From an uncultured Acidobacteriia bacterium (GTDB taxonomy: Bacteria; Acidobacteriota; Terriglobia; Bryobacterales; Bryobacteraceae), in the NCBI GenBank assembly GCA_903881085.1, contig CAIRSA010000519.1, positions 1 to 64,000 on the forward strand: a stretch of DNA of 64,000 nucleotides, read 5' to 3'. Shown here in pieces: positions 33,822-42,747 of the stretch (position 1 is the stretch's first letter; every line of letters starts with the position of its first letter). Both the position numbers and the translations under genes were made by a program. The notes beneath the pieces were generated by a model. That model searched no databases and was not told the origin of the DNA. It saw only the letters and a program-made list of their open reading frames with translations.

Positions 33822-34156
33822 AATTGTACAACACGGGGCATAAACAAGTCTATTTGCGCTATCTGCACTATTGAAAACAGGCCACTTAGTTGCACCTATT
33901 GGCTACCAGCGAGTAGAGGATGGTCTCGATTGGGCCAGTACGATCCTGCGCGATTGCGGCTGCTGCCGTTAGTAAGAAGACTGCGATCCGGCTCACTCGC
34001 TTTGACATAGCATGTTGGTGGCCATTGGAAGTGGAGAGGCGAATCGCTTGTCCTACCCTTGTTAGCACAAGACTTGTCGACACATGTTGGTGCACTTCGG
34101 GGCCTCTTCGTGTGTCAGGATTTCGTCACCCTGTCGAATGTGACAAAATATTGGCC
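33822..34156. other. Prophage-chromosome junction region without a gene
   Basis: About 335 bases between the integrase start and the GMC oxidoreductase. By standard integrase layout the attachment site should be here, but I found no direct repeat of more than about 10 bases with the left 0-1.3 kb region, and no copy of the tRNA-Thr 3' end. A 75-codon-plus forward frame extends through it into the oxidoreductase, but its start would be inside the integrase. Nothing else was recognised. Confidence 0.5.
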
Positions 34157-35872
34157 ATGGCCCAGAATCCAAATAGCCCCGAAGTCTATGACGCCGTCGT
34201 CGTCGGCTCCGGCGCAGGCGGCGGAACCGCCGTCCAAGTCCTGACCCAAAAGGGTTTGAAAGTCGCGCTGCTTGAAGCCGGTCCGATGTTGAACGTCGCA
34301 ACCGAATTCAAAGAGCACAAGATGCCCTACGATTACGAGCACCGCGGCGCTGAGGAAGGCGGCGCGTCGTACTTCGGCAAAGGCAAGCCGTTCGGGTTCT
34401 TCTCAACCACCAGCGGCGGCTGGCAGCTGGATGGCGAACCCTACACTGTGGGCGAGGGCAGCCAGTTCCAATGGTTCCGCTCGCGCATCATCGGCGGGCG
34501 TACCAACCACTACGGCCGCATGTCGTTCCGCTTCGCCGAATACGATTTCAAGCCGTATCAGCGCGATGGGCTGGGGTTTGACTGGCCGATCAGTTACCAG
34601 GATCTGGCGCCGTACTACGATAAATCGGAAGAGTTCATCGGCGTATGCGGGTCGGCCGATGGCGTGGCGTCGTGCCCCGATGGCAAGTTCCACACGCCGC
34701 CGCCGCCGAAGGTGCATGAGCTGATGATCAAGAAGTCGTGCGACAAGCTCGGCATCATCTGCATTGCGAATCGCCGCGCCGTGATCACGAAACCCACCAA
34801 CGGACGCGCACCCTGCCACTACTGCGGACAGTGCGGGCGCGGCTGCCAGACGGCGTCGGCTTACAGTTCGTCGCAGGTGCAGATCTTCCCGGCCATGAAG
34901 ACCGGTCGTCTGAAAGTGTTCGACATGGCGATGGTGCGCGAGGTGCTCACCAACGGCAACGGCAAGGCGACGGGCGTCGTATATATTGACAAGCGCACGC
35001 ACGAAGAACGGGCCATCAAAGCGAAGGTTGTGATTCTGGCGGCGAGCGCGTGCGAATCCACGCGCATCCTGCTGAATTCCAAATCGAATGAGTTTCCCAA
35101 TGGTTTGGCGAACGGCTCGGGCCTGCTGGGCCGCTACCTAATGGACACGGTGGGCTTCGGCCTGTCCGGCTATGTGCCGGCGCTCGAGGGCATGCCGAAG
35201 TACGATACGGAAGGCTACGGCGGAGCGCATCTGTTCATGCCGTGGTGGCTGTGGGATAAACACAACAAGTTGGATTTCCCGCGCGGTTATCACATTGAAA
35301 TCGGCGGCGGGTATGGCATGCCGGGCGTGGGATCGTATCATGGTGCGGCACGCGCCAACGGCTACGGCGCAAAGATGAAGCAGAAGATTCGCGATAACTA
35401 CGGCGCGTCGATCGGCTTTGCGGGCCGCGGCGAGATGATTCCGAACATTCACTCTTATATGGAGATCGATCCGTCGGTGGTCGACCGCTGGGGCATTCCG
35501 GTGCCGCGGTTCCATTTCAAGTGGACCGACTACGAGTGGAAGCAGGCTCGCCACATGGAAAAGACATTCGCCAGCATCATCGAATCGATGGGCGGGCGCG
35601 TCAGCGGCTTGAGTGCGGCGCAACGCGAATCGGATGGTATTTCGATTCCCGGCACCATCATTCACGAAGTGGGTGGTGCACGCATGGGCAGCAACGTGAA
35701 GAACTCGATTTTGAACGGTTACTGCCAGGCGCATGAGATGAAGAATCTGTTTGTGATGGACGGGGCGAGTTTCGTTTCGAACCCGGACAAGAACCCGACG
35801 TTGACGATCAACGCGCTGGCATGGCGCGGTTGCGATTATCTGGCGGATGAGATGAAGAGGGGCAATGTCTAA
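34157..35872 (+). CDS. GMC-family oxidoreductase with Cys cluster
   Basis: A 571-aa FAD enzyme. The N-terminal Rossmann motif Gly-Ser-Gly-Ala-Gly-Gly-Gly and the C-terminal Asn-Pro-Thr-Leu-Thr-Ile with a nearby His-Glu-Val-Gly-Gly are GMC hallmarks. A Cys-His-Tyr-Cys-Gly-Gln-Cys-Gly-Arg-Gly-Cys segment in the middle (C-x2-C-x2-C-x3-C) suggests an iron-sulfur cluster, as known in FAD-dependent glucose dehydrogenases. The next gene is the small-subunit partner, overlapping by 8 bases. It probably oxidises a sugar or polyol in the periplasm and passes electrons to a cytochrome. The ATG at 34157 is chosen because the FAD fold begins there. Confidence 0.85.
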   Translation: MAQNPNSPEVYDAVVVGSGAGGGTAVQVLTQKGLKVALLEAGPMLNVATEFKEHKMPYDYEHRGAEEGGASYFGKGKPFGFFSTTSGGWQLDGEPYTVGEGSQFQWFRSRIIGGRTNHYGRMSFRFAEYDFKPYQRDGLGFDWPISYQDLAPYYDKSEEFIGVCGSADGVASCPDGKFHTPPPPKVHELMIKKSCDKLGIICIANRRAVITKPTNGRAPCHYCGQCGRGCQTASAYSSSQVQIFPAMKTGRLKVFDMAMVREVLTNGNGKATGVVYIDKRTHEERAIKAKVVILAASACESTRILLNSKSNEFPNGLANGSGLLGRYLMDTVGFGLSGYVPALEGMPKYDTEGYGGAHLFMPWWLWDKHNKLDFPRGYHIEIGGGYGMPGVGSYHGAARANGYGAKMKQKIRDNYGASIGFAGRGEMIPNIHSYMEIDPSVVDRWGIPVPRFHFKWTDYEWKQARHMEKTFASIIESMGGRVSGLSAAQRESDGISIPGTIIHEVGGARMGSNVKNSILNGYCQAHEMKNLFVMDGASFVSNPDKNPTLTINALAWRGCDYLADEMKRGNV

Positions 35873-36557
35873 CTTTATTCCTGCTGCATTACTGGACCGC
35901 CGCGAGTTGATTCGCGGCATTGCGATGGCGGTGACGGCGTTCGGGACGTTGGACCTGGAAGCCGCACAGCACGTGCATGAGGCGACCGACGCTGAGAAGA
36001 AGCGCGGCCCTTATAAAGTGAAGGCGTTCACCGCGCATGAGTATGCGACGCTACGGGAACTGGCCGTGTTGATTGTGCCGGCCGATGGCGTTTCGGGCAG
36101 CGCGCTGGACGCGGGTGCGCCGGAGTTTATCGATACGCTGTCGAGTCAGAATCAGACGCTGGCTGATATCTTCCACGGCGGCTTGTCGTGGCTGGATGCG
36201 GAGATGCGCAAACGATATAAAAAGTCGTTTGTCGCCTCCGCGGCGGCGGACCAGACGGCGATGCTTGATATCTTGGTGGCGGCCGAGAAGGAAGAGGCCG
36301 CGCGGCGCAACGAAGAGTTGGTGTACACCAAGTCATCGAACTATAAGCAGTTCAGCGGTTACACAGTGAAGCGGGCGAACGATCTGGCCGCTGGTACTAA
36401 GTTCTTCGACTGGGTGCGCAAGATGACCGTCGACGCTTACTATACCAGTCCCATCGGCGTCAAAGACTTGGGTTACATGGGGAACAAGGCGTATACGAAG
36501 TACGAGGTGCCCCAGGCCTCGATCGATTATGCCATGAACCGTCTGCCGAAAATGTAA
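35865..36557 (+). CDS. Gluconate 2-dehydrogenase subunit 3 family protein
   Basis: A 230-aa protein. The N-terminus has Asp-Arg-Arg-Glu-Leu-Ile-Arg-Gly followed by a hydrophobic stretch, a Tat-type signal. The body (Thr-Leu-Arg-Glu-Leu-Ala-Val-Leu-Ile-Val-Pro-Ala-Asp) fits the GMC-partner small subunit. The GMC protein lacks its own signal peptide, so it is probably exported as a passenger on this subunit. Confidence 0.85.
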   Translation: MSNFIPAALLDRRELIRGIAMAVTAFGTLDLEAAQHVHEATDAEKKRGPYKVKAFTAHEYATLRELAVLIVPADGVSGSALDAGAPEFIDTLSSQNQTLADIFHGGLSWLDAEMRKRYKKSFVASAAADQTAMLDILVAAEKEEAARRNEELVYTKSSNYKQFSGYTVKRANDLAAGTKFFDWVRKMTVDAYYTSPIGVKDLGYMGNKAYTKYEVPQASIDYAMNRLPKM

Positions 36558-36564
36558 GGTTCTG

Positions 36565-38715
36565 TTATCTGCTCTTGCCCGGCTTCAGTCCACTTAGTAA
36601 CTGAGCCGGGTCTAGAGGAGATTTCGCATCCAGCACCCACAACGCGCTTTCGCCGCCCACAAGTCCGGCATTGGCGGGCTCGCCCGGCGGTACGCCCGGC
36701 AGTTTCACATCGCGCTTATAAGTAGATACCGTAACATTGCTTGGCAAGTCCAACATATATTGTTGTAACTGGCGGTGTAAGTTCACTGTCCACACATAGG
36801 CCTTTCGGCCATCCGGTTCCACGGCTGCCACGGCTGCGCCATTCTTCATCGGCTTGATTTGCAAGTTCGCGGATGAGTTCGCAGGTTGAACGATTGTCGC
36901 CACATGCAGGTAATCGCCGCTCGACCACGGCGCGCTTCGAGTGAGCAGGGGAGTCCATGCGGCGCGCGGCGCTTCCGTGATCTCAGCCGGTGCGAACTGA
37001 AAGCCGCCCTTTTGTTCCAGGCAAACCAGTTTGGTTTGCAGTCCGCCGTAGCGAAACTGGAGCGATGATGCGGTTTGCTCTATCACGTCGAGCTTGCGCC
37101 CTTGCGGGGAAAGCCGCCAGCGGACGCGCGCCGTGTCCTTCGTGCGTGCATCGCCACCTGGGGCGACGCAGCGCAGGGCGCCGAAACCGATCAGGCAATC
37201 GCGCCACACCGCCCAATGCTGAATCGACACCCAATCGGACATGCGCTCGGTCATTTCGCCCCAATATGCCTCACAGAGACGTGACACACAACTCACCGAC
37301 GCGAAGTCCTCGGCAGTGGCGTAGGTGGTGGTGGGCGTCCATTCCACACAGCGGTATTCAGTTGGTTTGGGGCCTTGCCGCACTTCGAAGTAAACGCCGT
37401 CCACAGCTGAATCGAGCGGCATCACGGGCTCTTTCGTGTCGGCAAGATAAGCTCCGGCGAGGCTGTCGCTCATCTGCCGCGTTGTGGTGGCGGCGGTGAA
37501 GGCATCCCAGTGACTGCGCACTCCGCGAAAGCTCTGGTCCATGAAGACGCGGCGGGCCTGCTGCGCCATGGCCGGGGGAAGCGGGCTGTGCTGCATGATG
37601 CGCAGAGCGGCAGCGGCGTAGGTTGTCGATTGATAGTTGTACCAGGTGTAGCCGCCCTTGGCGAACGATGGCGGGCGGTTGTCTACGTTATCGGCCATCA
37701 GGCGCGTGGCCACGTCGGCGGCCTGTCGGTTCGGCCCATCGCCTAGCAGGCAGGCGAGCATGGCGGGCGCTGCCGGATTGATTACGTTGAAGACGGTGTG
37801 TTTCAATTGCGGCTGTTCGGCATCGGTAACCAGTCCGCTGGGATGCTGCACGTTGGGGAAGTACGGCGTCAGGCGCTTTAGGAAATCCATGGCGCGCTCG
37901 TCGTGGGTGAGGTCCCAATAGAGCGCAACCGACTTAACGATCATCTGCTGATAGCCGTGTTGTGGCGACGAGCCGAGAAAGTACGCCATGCCACCACCGG
38001 GGAAAAGCCAGTCGTCGTAGCGGCGCAAAGCGGCAGCGGCCTCGTCCCGGTAGCGCGTGTTGCCGGTGAGCTTCCATGCAGCGGCCAGGCCACTGAGGAA
38101 ATAGAATTCCGGATTTGCGTACTGGCCGGTCAGGGCCGAGGGGCGGTACGGGCCATAGTGCAGGCAGACGAGGCCGTCATCCGCAGCGCGTGCGACGGCA
38201 TCCCGCCAGACGCGGGCGCGCGGTTCATCTACTGCGCCCGTCTCTATCCATTCCAACACGGCCCACGCAAGGCTGTGGACGCCGAAGTAAGCATCGAGTC
38301 CGCCGTCGTCCCACTTGCCGCTGGCACGAATACGGGAGATGGAATCGAGTAGCAGGAACGCGCGCTTTTTCAGCAGCTCATTGTGATGCAGCGGGCTCCA
38401 GTCATAGCGGAAGGCCGCGGCGGCGACCCATGCGACGTTGGCGTCCTCGACCGCACCACCATAAATGGTGCCGTACGTTTTACGCTTTTCGGTAGGCGAG
38501 GTTTCGCCCAGATAGATGCCATTCAGTCCTTCGGACGCGCGGCGCGGGACGATGTAGCGGAAGAATTCGGCAAGCCCGAGCGGACACTTTTCGCGGGTGG
38601 TTGGCAGTTTGGGCAGGTCTTCGGCGGCGCTGAGTTGGAGCGCGCCGCCGGCGAGACCTGCCAGCGCCGTGGTTCCGCTGATGAAGCTGCGGCGCGGCAT
38701 TCGTATGATGGACAT
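36565..38715 (-). CDS. Tat-exported protein, possible polysaccharide lyase or glycosidase fold
   Basis: A 716-aa protein. The first 30 residues carry Arg-Arg-Ser-Phe-Ile-Ser-Gly-Thr plus an Ala/Gly/Leu core, a Tat signal. The middle region is helix-rich, with repeated Trp and Tyr and spacing like (alpha/alpha) barrels of lyases and unsaturated glucuronyl hydrolases. The last 150 residues look like a beta sandwich as in heparinase-like lyases. I do not recognise a specific family. It converges with the upstream dehydrogenase genes. Confidence 0.55.
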   Translation of the reverse strand: MSIIRMPRRSFISGTTALAGLAGGALQLSAAEDLPKLPTTREKCPLGLAEFFRYIVPRRASEGLNGIYLGETSPTEKRKTYGTIYGGAVEDANVAWVAAAAFRYDWSPLHHNELLKKRAFLLLDSISRIRASGKWDDGGLDAYFGVHSLAWAVLEWIETGAVDEPRARVWRDAVARAADDGLVCLHYGPYRPSALTGQYANPEFYFLSGLAAAWKLTGNTRYRDEAAAALRRYDDWLFPGGGMAYFLGSSPQHGYQQMIVKSVALYWDLTHDERAMDFLKRLTPYFPNVQHPSGLVTDAEQPQLKHTVFNVINPAAPAMLACLLGDGPNRQAADVATRLMADNVDNRPPSFAKGGYTWYNYQSTTYAAAALRIMQHSPLPPAMAQQARRVFMDQSFRGVRSHWDAFTAATTTRQMSDSLAGAYLADTKEPVMPLDSAVDGVYFEVRQGPKPTEYRCVEWTPTTTYATAEDFASVSCVSRLCEAYWGEMTERMSDWVSIQHWAVWRDCLIGFGALRCVAPGGDARTKDTARVRWRLSPQGRKLDVIEQTASSLQFRYGGLQTKLVCLEQKGGFQFAPAEITEAPRAAWTPLLTRSAPWSSGDYLHVATIVQPANSSANLQIKPMKNGAAVAAVEPDGRKAYVWTVNLHRQLQQYMLDLPSNVTVSTYKRDVKLPGVPPGEPANAGLVGGESALWVLDAKSPLDPAQLLSGLKPGKSR

Positions 38716-38764
38716 CTAGATCCGATTATAGGCAATTATGCCCGGTCCGATGTCCGATGGCGAT

Positions 38765-40027
38765 TTAGGTTTGTTCTAGGGCGCCAAGAGCGACTGGCTC
38801 CGCAGCGCCTTCTCGCTTCCTCATGAATTCACCGAGCGAGATGGGAACCGCCACTTTCAGCATCAGCGTGAAAATGAGGAATCCGATGGCGAACACACCG
38901 GCGGCGACGCGAAGCTCACTACTTGTTGGGTAATACTCGTAGATTTCGCCAAGCGTGTCGGGCGTCAGGCCCGGGATGATCAGGCCCATTCCTTTTTCTA
39001 TATAAACGCCCATGTAAGTGGCAAGACAGCCGACATTCAACGTCCAGATGTTACGCCTTGCTTTCGGGGATATGAACAACGCGAAGGCCGCGATGTTACA
39101 AAAGACTGCCGTCCAGGCATACGGGACCAGTGTGTTGTGGCCGTTCAGGCCGGAGTACCAGTAGCGAGTGAACAACAGATGTTCCGTGTCGGAGTAATAT
39201 TCTTTGAATGCTTCCGCCCCGTGCAAAAACAGATTGAGAAACATCGCATAGGCCATCAACTCCGCGATCTTGTGGATTGCCTCGTCCTGAATTTCGAACT
39301 TCGTGAACCGGCGCAACAGTTGCAGTACTACCAACAGAATTGCCGGTCCGGAGCAGAATGCCGAAGCAAGAAACTGCGGCGCCAGGATGGATGAGTTCCA
39401 ATAGGGCCTGGCGGCGAGTCCGTTGTATAGGAATGCCGTGACGGTGTGGATGCCGACCGCCATGGGGATCGAGAGCAGGACTAAGGGAACAACAAGCTCT
39501 TTTCGATAATGGCGTCCATGAAAGGCGCGATAAAGGATGTGCGTGGCAACCGTAAAGTTGATGAGAAAGTACAGGTTCAGCACCATCACATCCCAGGCAA
39601 GAATCGATTGCGGAAAGTTCAGATATCCGATGGGCGGAATGAGGTGCCAGAAGCGATCGGGCCGCCCGATGTCGACGGTTACAAACAGCAGGCACATGAC
39701 GATGGCGCTGATGGCGAGTAACTCGCCGTAGATGACGATTTCGCGGATCGGTTTCCAGTCATAGACATAGGCCGGAATCACAAGAATGACTGCCGCCGCT
39801 GCGACGCCCACAAGAAACGTAAAATTGCCGATATAGAATCCCCAACTTACCTGATCGCGCATAGCGGTAACGGCCAGGCCGGTTTGCACTTGATCAATAT
39901 AAGCAAGCACGCCGGAGAGTATTAGCAGACTAAGAAAAGCGAGCCACGCCCAGTAACCTCTGGGACCCTGGCTGATCAGCAGCGCGCTACCGTGCGCAAA
40001 GCTTGTAAAGGACCGGATAGTTTTCAC
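38765..40027 (-). CDS. NrfD/DsrP-type quinol-interacting membrane subunit
   Basis: A 420-aa protein with about ten transmembrane helices throughout. The Gly-Arg-Pro-Asp-Arg-Phe-Trp-His motif after the third or fourth helix is typical of NrfD/PsrC-like proteins that exchange electrons with menaquinol. It lies 18 bases after the ferredoxin gene, which is the usual partner. Together they form the membrane and electron-wire parts of a quinol:cytochrome or quinol-reducing complex. No catalytic molybdenum subunit is in the window. Confidence 0.85.
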   Translation of the reverse strand: MKTIRSFTSFAHGSALLISQGPRGYWAWLAFLSLLILSGVLAYIDQVQTGLAVTAMRDQVSWGFYIGNFTFLVGVAAAAVILVIPAYVYDWKPIREIVIYGELLAISAIVMCLLFVTVDIGRPDRFWHLIPPIGYLNFPQSILAWDVMVLNLYFLINFTVATHILYRAFHGRHYRKELVVPLVLLSIPMAVGIHTVTAFLYNGLAARPYWNSSILAPQFLASAFCSGPAILLVVLQLLRRFTKFEIQDEAIHKIAELMAYAMFLNLFLHGAEAFKEYYSDTEHLLFTRYWYSGLNGHNTLVPYAWTAVFCNIAAFALFISPKARRNIWTLNVGCLATYMGVYIEKGMGLIIPGLTPDTLGEIYEYYPTSSELRVAAGVFAIGFLIFTLMLKVAVPISLGEFMRKREGAAEPVALGALEQT

Positions 40028-40045
40028 GAGAATATCTCCTGGAAA

Positions 40046-40924
40046 TCAGGTTGCATAAAAGTAAAAGAATTTGGGCACGGTGTTCAGGTCTTCTTTCAGC
40101 ACCATCACCCGCTTGTGTTCCATGATGTAACGGATCTCGCTGTCTTTGTCGAGCAGATTGCCGAACTTCCGCGCGCCAACCGGGCAAGCTTCAGCACAAG
40201 CCGGGTAGCGGCCATTGCGCGTCCGCTGGATGCAGAACGTGCACTTTTCCACCACGCCTTTCTGGCGCGGCCGGTTGCCCAGATAGTGCGTGTTCGTGTT
40301 CAATTGTTCCTTGGGAATCGAGGGTTCCGACCAGTTGAAATGGCGTGCTCCGTAGGGGCATGCAGCCATGCAGTACCGGCAGCCGATGCACCAGTCGTAA
40401 TCGATCACGGTGATGCCGTCCTTTTCCGTCCATGTAGCACCGGTCGGGCAGACTTTGGTGCACGGCGGATTGCTGCACTGTTGACAGGCAACCGGCATGT
40501 AGAAGTGGCCTTCTTCGGGGACTTCGGCCGGTTGGTAGTAAGGGTTCGCGTGCGTGAAATCGACGCCCTTTTCCTTATCCATGGATAGGACGCGGATCCA
40601 ATGAATCTGCGGATCGCGCGACTGGTTATTCTCCTCGACGCAGGCGTAGACACAGCGACGGCATCCGATGCAGCGCGAAATATCGAGCGCCTGGGCGAAC
40701 AGCACGCCGGGCTGCGGTTGTGTGTCGGAGACTTTCACGTCAGTTCCGTAGTTTGCGCTATAACGCTCCTCCATGGCGCGGAGCGACTGCTTGAGCACCG
40801 CCGGTGGGACGTCATGTAGCCGCTTAGGTCCGCATGACGTCATGATCCAGACCATGGCACCGGTTGCGGAGGTTGCGAATCCGCGACGGGACATTTTTGG
40901 TGGGGAATTGCTTTCGGGTTCCAT
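40046..40924 (-). CDS. Tat-exported four-cluster ferredoxin subunit (DsrO/HmcB-like)
   Basis: A 292-aa protein. The signal has Ser-Arg-Arg-Gly-Phe-Ala-Thr-Ser, a Tat motif. Cys groups follow: C-x2-C-x2-C-x3-C (Cys-Ile-Gly-Cys-Arg-Arg-Cys), Cys-Gln-Gln-Cys-Ser-Asn-Pro-Pro-Cys, a second Cys-Ile-Gly-Cys, and Cys-Thr-Phe-Cys with Cys-Ala-Glu-Ala-Cys. This is enough for four [4Fe-4S] clusters. The ribosome-binding site AAGGAA lies upstream. It should pass electrons between the cytochrome and the NrfD subunit. Confidence 0.9.
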   Translation of the reverse strand: MEPESNSPPKMSRRGFATSATGAMVWIMTSCGPKRLHDVPPAVLKQSLRAMEERYSANYGTDVKVSDTQPQPGVLFAQALDISRCIGCRRCVYACVEENNQSRDPQIHWIRVLSMDKEKGVDFTHANPYYQPAEVPEEGHFYMPVACQQCSNPPCTKVCPTGATWTEKDGITVIDYDWCIGCRYCMAACPYGARHFNWSEPSIPKEQLNTNTHYLGNRPRQKGVVEKCTFCIQRTRNGRYPACAEACPVGARKFGNLLDKDSEIRYIMEHKRVMVLKEDLNTVPKFFYFYAT

Positions 40925-40954
40925 TGAATTCCTTCCTATTTACTTGTTGCGTTT

Positions 40955-41302
40955 TGTAGGGCAGAATGGCATTCTGCGGCCGATTGGCAATCGGCCCCTT
41001 CCCAGACAGGCCGAGTTCCACTCGGTGAGCAGATTAACAATCCAATACCACTCGCTTTTCAATTCGGCCATTCTTAAAGTTAGTTTTCGCACAGGCGAAT
41101 CCTCCTTCGCCAAAGCTTCCGCCTTCGCTAAAGCTTCGGCGGACAAGACGGCGGACAGGTCGCCTGCGCCACCCACGGACATCCAATGTGCAGAAGGGTG
41201 AGTCGGGCGATTCGCCTGCCCGCTCGCTTGCGAGCGCTATGTTTTCAACCCTTCCACCTCTGCTCCCGCCGAAAAACGAGCGGTCGCAGATTAACAATCT
41301 GC
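40955..41302. repeat. REP-like twin hairpins between cytochrome and ferredoxin genes
   Basis: At 40955-40996 TGTAGG leads into GCAGAAT-GGC-ATTCTGC and then GGCCGATT-GGC-AATCGGCC. An inverted degenerate unit follows at 41008-41042 (CCGAGT-TCC-ACTCGG, then GATT-AAC-AATC), and another arm at 41286-41302 (GCAGATT-AAC-AATCTGC). The same build recurs at 63181-63222 and in weaker form at 53674-53713. The 387-base gap otherwise contains no gene and splits the respiratory cluster. Confidence 0.75.
41102..41137. repeat. Two tandem 18-bp units
   Basis: CCTTCGCCAAAGCTTCCG and CCTTCGCTAAAGCTTCGG stand head to tail and differ at two places. They lie between the REP-like hairpins and could be remnants of a longer satellite. 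Confidence 0.7.
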
Positions 41303-41311
41303 CCCACATTT

Positions 41312-41803
41312 CTAATCTCCCGGCCGCTTCGGGCGCATTGGCGCAGGCTTCGGCGCGAGCGCTTTGAACTTAGGCTGGTGCGGGTTATGGCAGTGGGCGC
41401 AAAGCAGATAACCCTTGGCGCCATTCCAGTTACCAGTGCGCCGGCCATGCACTCCAGCCCGCCAGTCGCGAAGCTTTTCACCATGACACTGACCGCATAG
41501 CTTATACGACTCTGAAAACAACACCGGCTCGCCCGAAGCAAGATGCAGTTGGTCGCGATTGTTGGCGTCGTGGCAATCAAGGCACCATCGATGTTCCGCA
41601 TCGTGCGTGAGCACTATATCGCTGTGCATGGCGAACAGTTCTCGCCGGGTCTTGTCGGGCTTCATGCTTGCATGGCAACCGTTGCACGGGAAGATGCCCT
41701 CGGAAAACGGAGGCGGAGGCACTTCGACGCGCTCTGCCGGGTGAGGCTTATCGGCGGCGTTGGCCGCCGCAGCAGCCAGCAGAATTGCGATGATATAGGT
41801 CAT
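41312..41803 (-). CDS. Exported tetraheme cytochrome c
   Basis: A 163-aa protein from the Met-Thr-Tyr-Ile-Ile start, chosen because GAGGT lies at the right distance and a signal peptide follows directly. Four CxxCH sites are present: CNGCH (40-44), CLDCH (74-78), CGQCH (103-107) and CAHCH (135-139), plus several free His as possible distal ligands. This is like small NapB/DsrJ-type or c7-like multiheme proteins, without exact match. It probably links the ferredoxin-NrfD module to periplasmic electron donors or acceptors. It lies 27 bases after the cNMP-domain gene. Confidence 0.9.
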   Translation of the reverse strand: MTYIIAILLAAAAANAADKPHPAERVEVPPPPFSEGIFPCNGCHASMKPDKTRRELFAMHSDIVLTHDAEHRWCLDCHDANNRDQLHLASGEPVLFSESYKLCGQCHGEKLRDWRAGVHGRRTGNWNGAKGYLLCAHCHNPHQPKFKALAPKPAPMRPKRPGD

Positions 41804-41830
41804 GATTGTAACCTCGTTTGAGCGCAACGT

Positions 41831-42301
41831 CTAGGCGCAACGCAACTCGACGGTGCGCTGCATTTCGCGCAGCCACATGGTCTGGAACAATTGCAGCCGC
41901 GACCCGACAACGGTGGCCAGATTCAATGTCACCGTGTAGCCTGCCTGCGGATTCGCCGCGAAGTGCGCGCGAAGGGCATCGCGCGAAATGGCGACCACCT
42001 CCGTGTCGATCTGCGCGGTGGCGGTGAGCGTAAAGCGGTAAGGCGGAATCAGCGCCGACCAGCCAATGGTCTGGCCCGGCGAACGCTCTTCAACCATCAC
42101 CTCTTCGTCGCGCCCCATTACATGCATCGGCAGCGTCAGTTTGAGCCTGCCGCGGTCGATCAGGTAAATGCAGCCGGCCACATCGCCAAGATGAAACAAG
42201 GCGGCGCCGCTGCGGACGGATTGGCGCGAACCCAGCGCCATCAAGCTTGCTGCATCTGCCGGAGACAGGCCGGCGAGAAGATCCGATTGTCCGTTGGACA
42301 T
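41831..42301 (-). CDS. Cyclic-nucleotide-binding-domain protein without HTH
   Basis: A 156-aa protein. It follows the CRP/FNR sensor-domain plan: Ala-Leu-Phe-His-Leu-Gly-Asp-Val-Ala-Gly, Ile-Tyr-Leu-Ile-Asp-Arg-Gly-Arg-Leu-Lys-Leu and Pro-Gly-Gln-Thr-Ile-Gly-Trp-Ser-Ala-Leu. It ends after one long helix, so the DNA-binding domain of Crp-type regulators is missing. The ribosome-binding site AAAGGAG precedes it. In this operon it may gate the respiratory complex by binding a small ligand. Confidence 0.75.
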   Translation of the reverse strand: MSNGQSDLLAGLSPADAASLMALGSRQSVRSGAALFHLGDVAGCIYLIDRGRLKLTLPMHVMGRDEEVMVEERSPGQTIGWSALIPPYRFTLTATAQIDTEVVAISRDALRAHFAANPQAGYTVTLNLATVVGSRLQLFQTMWLREMQRTVELRCA

Positions 42302-42316
42302 GGCGTGCTCCTTTTG

Positions 42317-42640
42317 TTACTGAATCAACTGCGATACCGTGCGGCTGTGCAGAAGTTCCGCAGTGGGGAAATCGACGAACGATTCCGCCACGGCTTGCTC
42401 CAGCCGGATGTGATTTTCAATCTGGAATAAGAGGACTTCGAGCGGTACTTTGGCGTGCAACGTGAGCGGAATGTCGCCGCCCTTGGCAAAGAAGTGGGCT
42501 GGAATTTCCTTCACAGCCGGTTCAGGTTTCGTTTCCGGTTCGGCTTCCGGGAGCGGTGAGCGAGTGGCTGCGCCAAACGCCATGCACGTAATTCCCAAGC
42601 CAAAAAGACTCATGCAAGCGACCATCAAAAAAAGTTCCAT
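42317..42640 (-). CDS. Small membrane-anchored protein, first gene of the respiratory operon
   Basis: A 107-aa protein from Met-Glu-Leu-Phe-Leu-Met-Val. A single N-terminal hydrophobic helix (residues 2-23) is followed by a charged Pro/Glu-rich linker and a C-terminal soluble part. The in-frame start at 42859 is rejected since it would span the sigma-54 promoter. The ATG at 42640 lies about 20 bases after the predicted transcript start. The family is unknown. Confidence 0.6.
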   Translation of the reverse strand: MELFLMVACMSLFGLGITCMAFGAATRSPLPEAEPETKPEPAVKEIPAHFFAKGGDIPLTLHAKVPLEVLLFQIENHIRLEQAVAESFVDFPTAELLHSRTVSQLIQ

Positions 42641-42669
42641 GAACGTACCAACCTTTCGCGCTCTGTAAA

Positions 42670-42685
42670 TGCAAATCCGGGGCCA
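42670..42685 (-). promoter_or_regulatory. Sigma-54 promoter of the respiratory operon
   Basis: On the minus strand the sequence reads TGGCCCCGGATTTGCA. The consensus is TGGCACG-N4-TTGCA; here TGGC, TTGCA and the spacing match, giving GG-N10-GC. The start is expected near 42659, about 20 bases before the first gene. An NtrC-type activator gene lies on the other side of the intergenic region. Confidence 0.8.
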
Positions 42686-42747
42686 TTCCAGAAATGTGCG
42701 GAATTGCTGGGAAATTCGCAGATTCCTTCCTGCACGGATGGCAATCT

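Noticed and set aside
32766..34010. 414-codon forward gene antisense to the integrase
   Set aside because: It is the shadow of the integrase, which has all catalytic residues; the forward translation has no domain.
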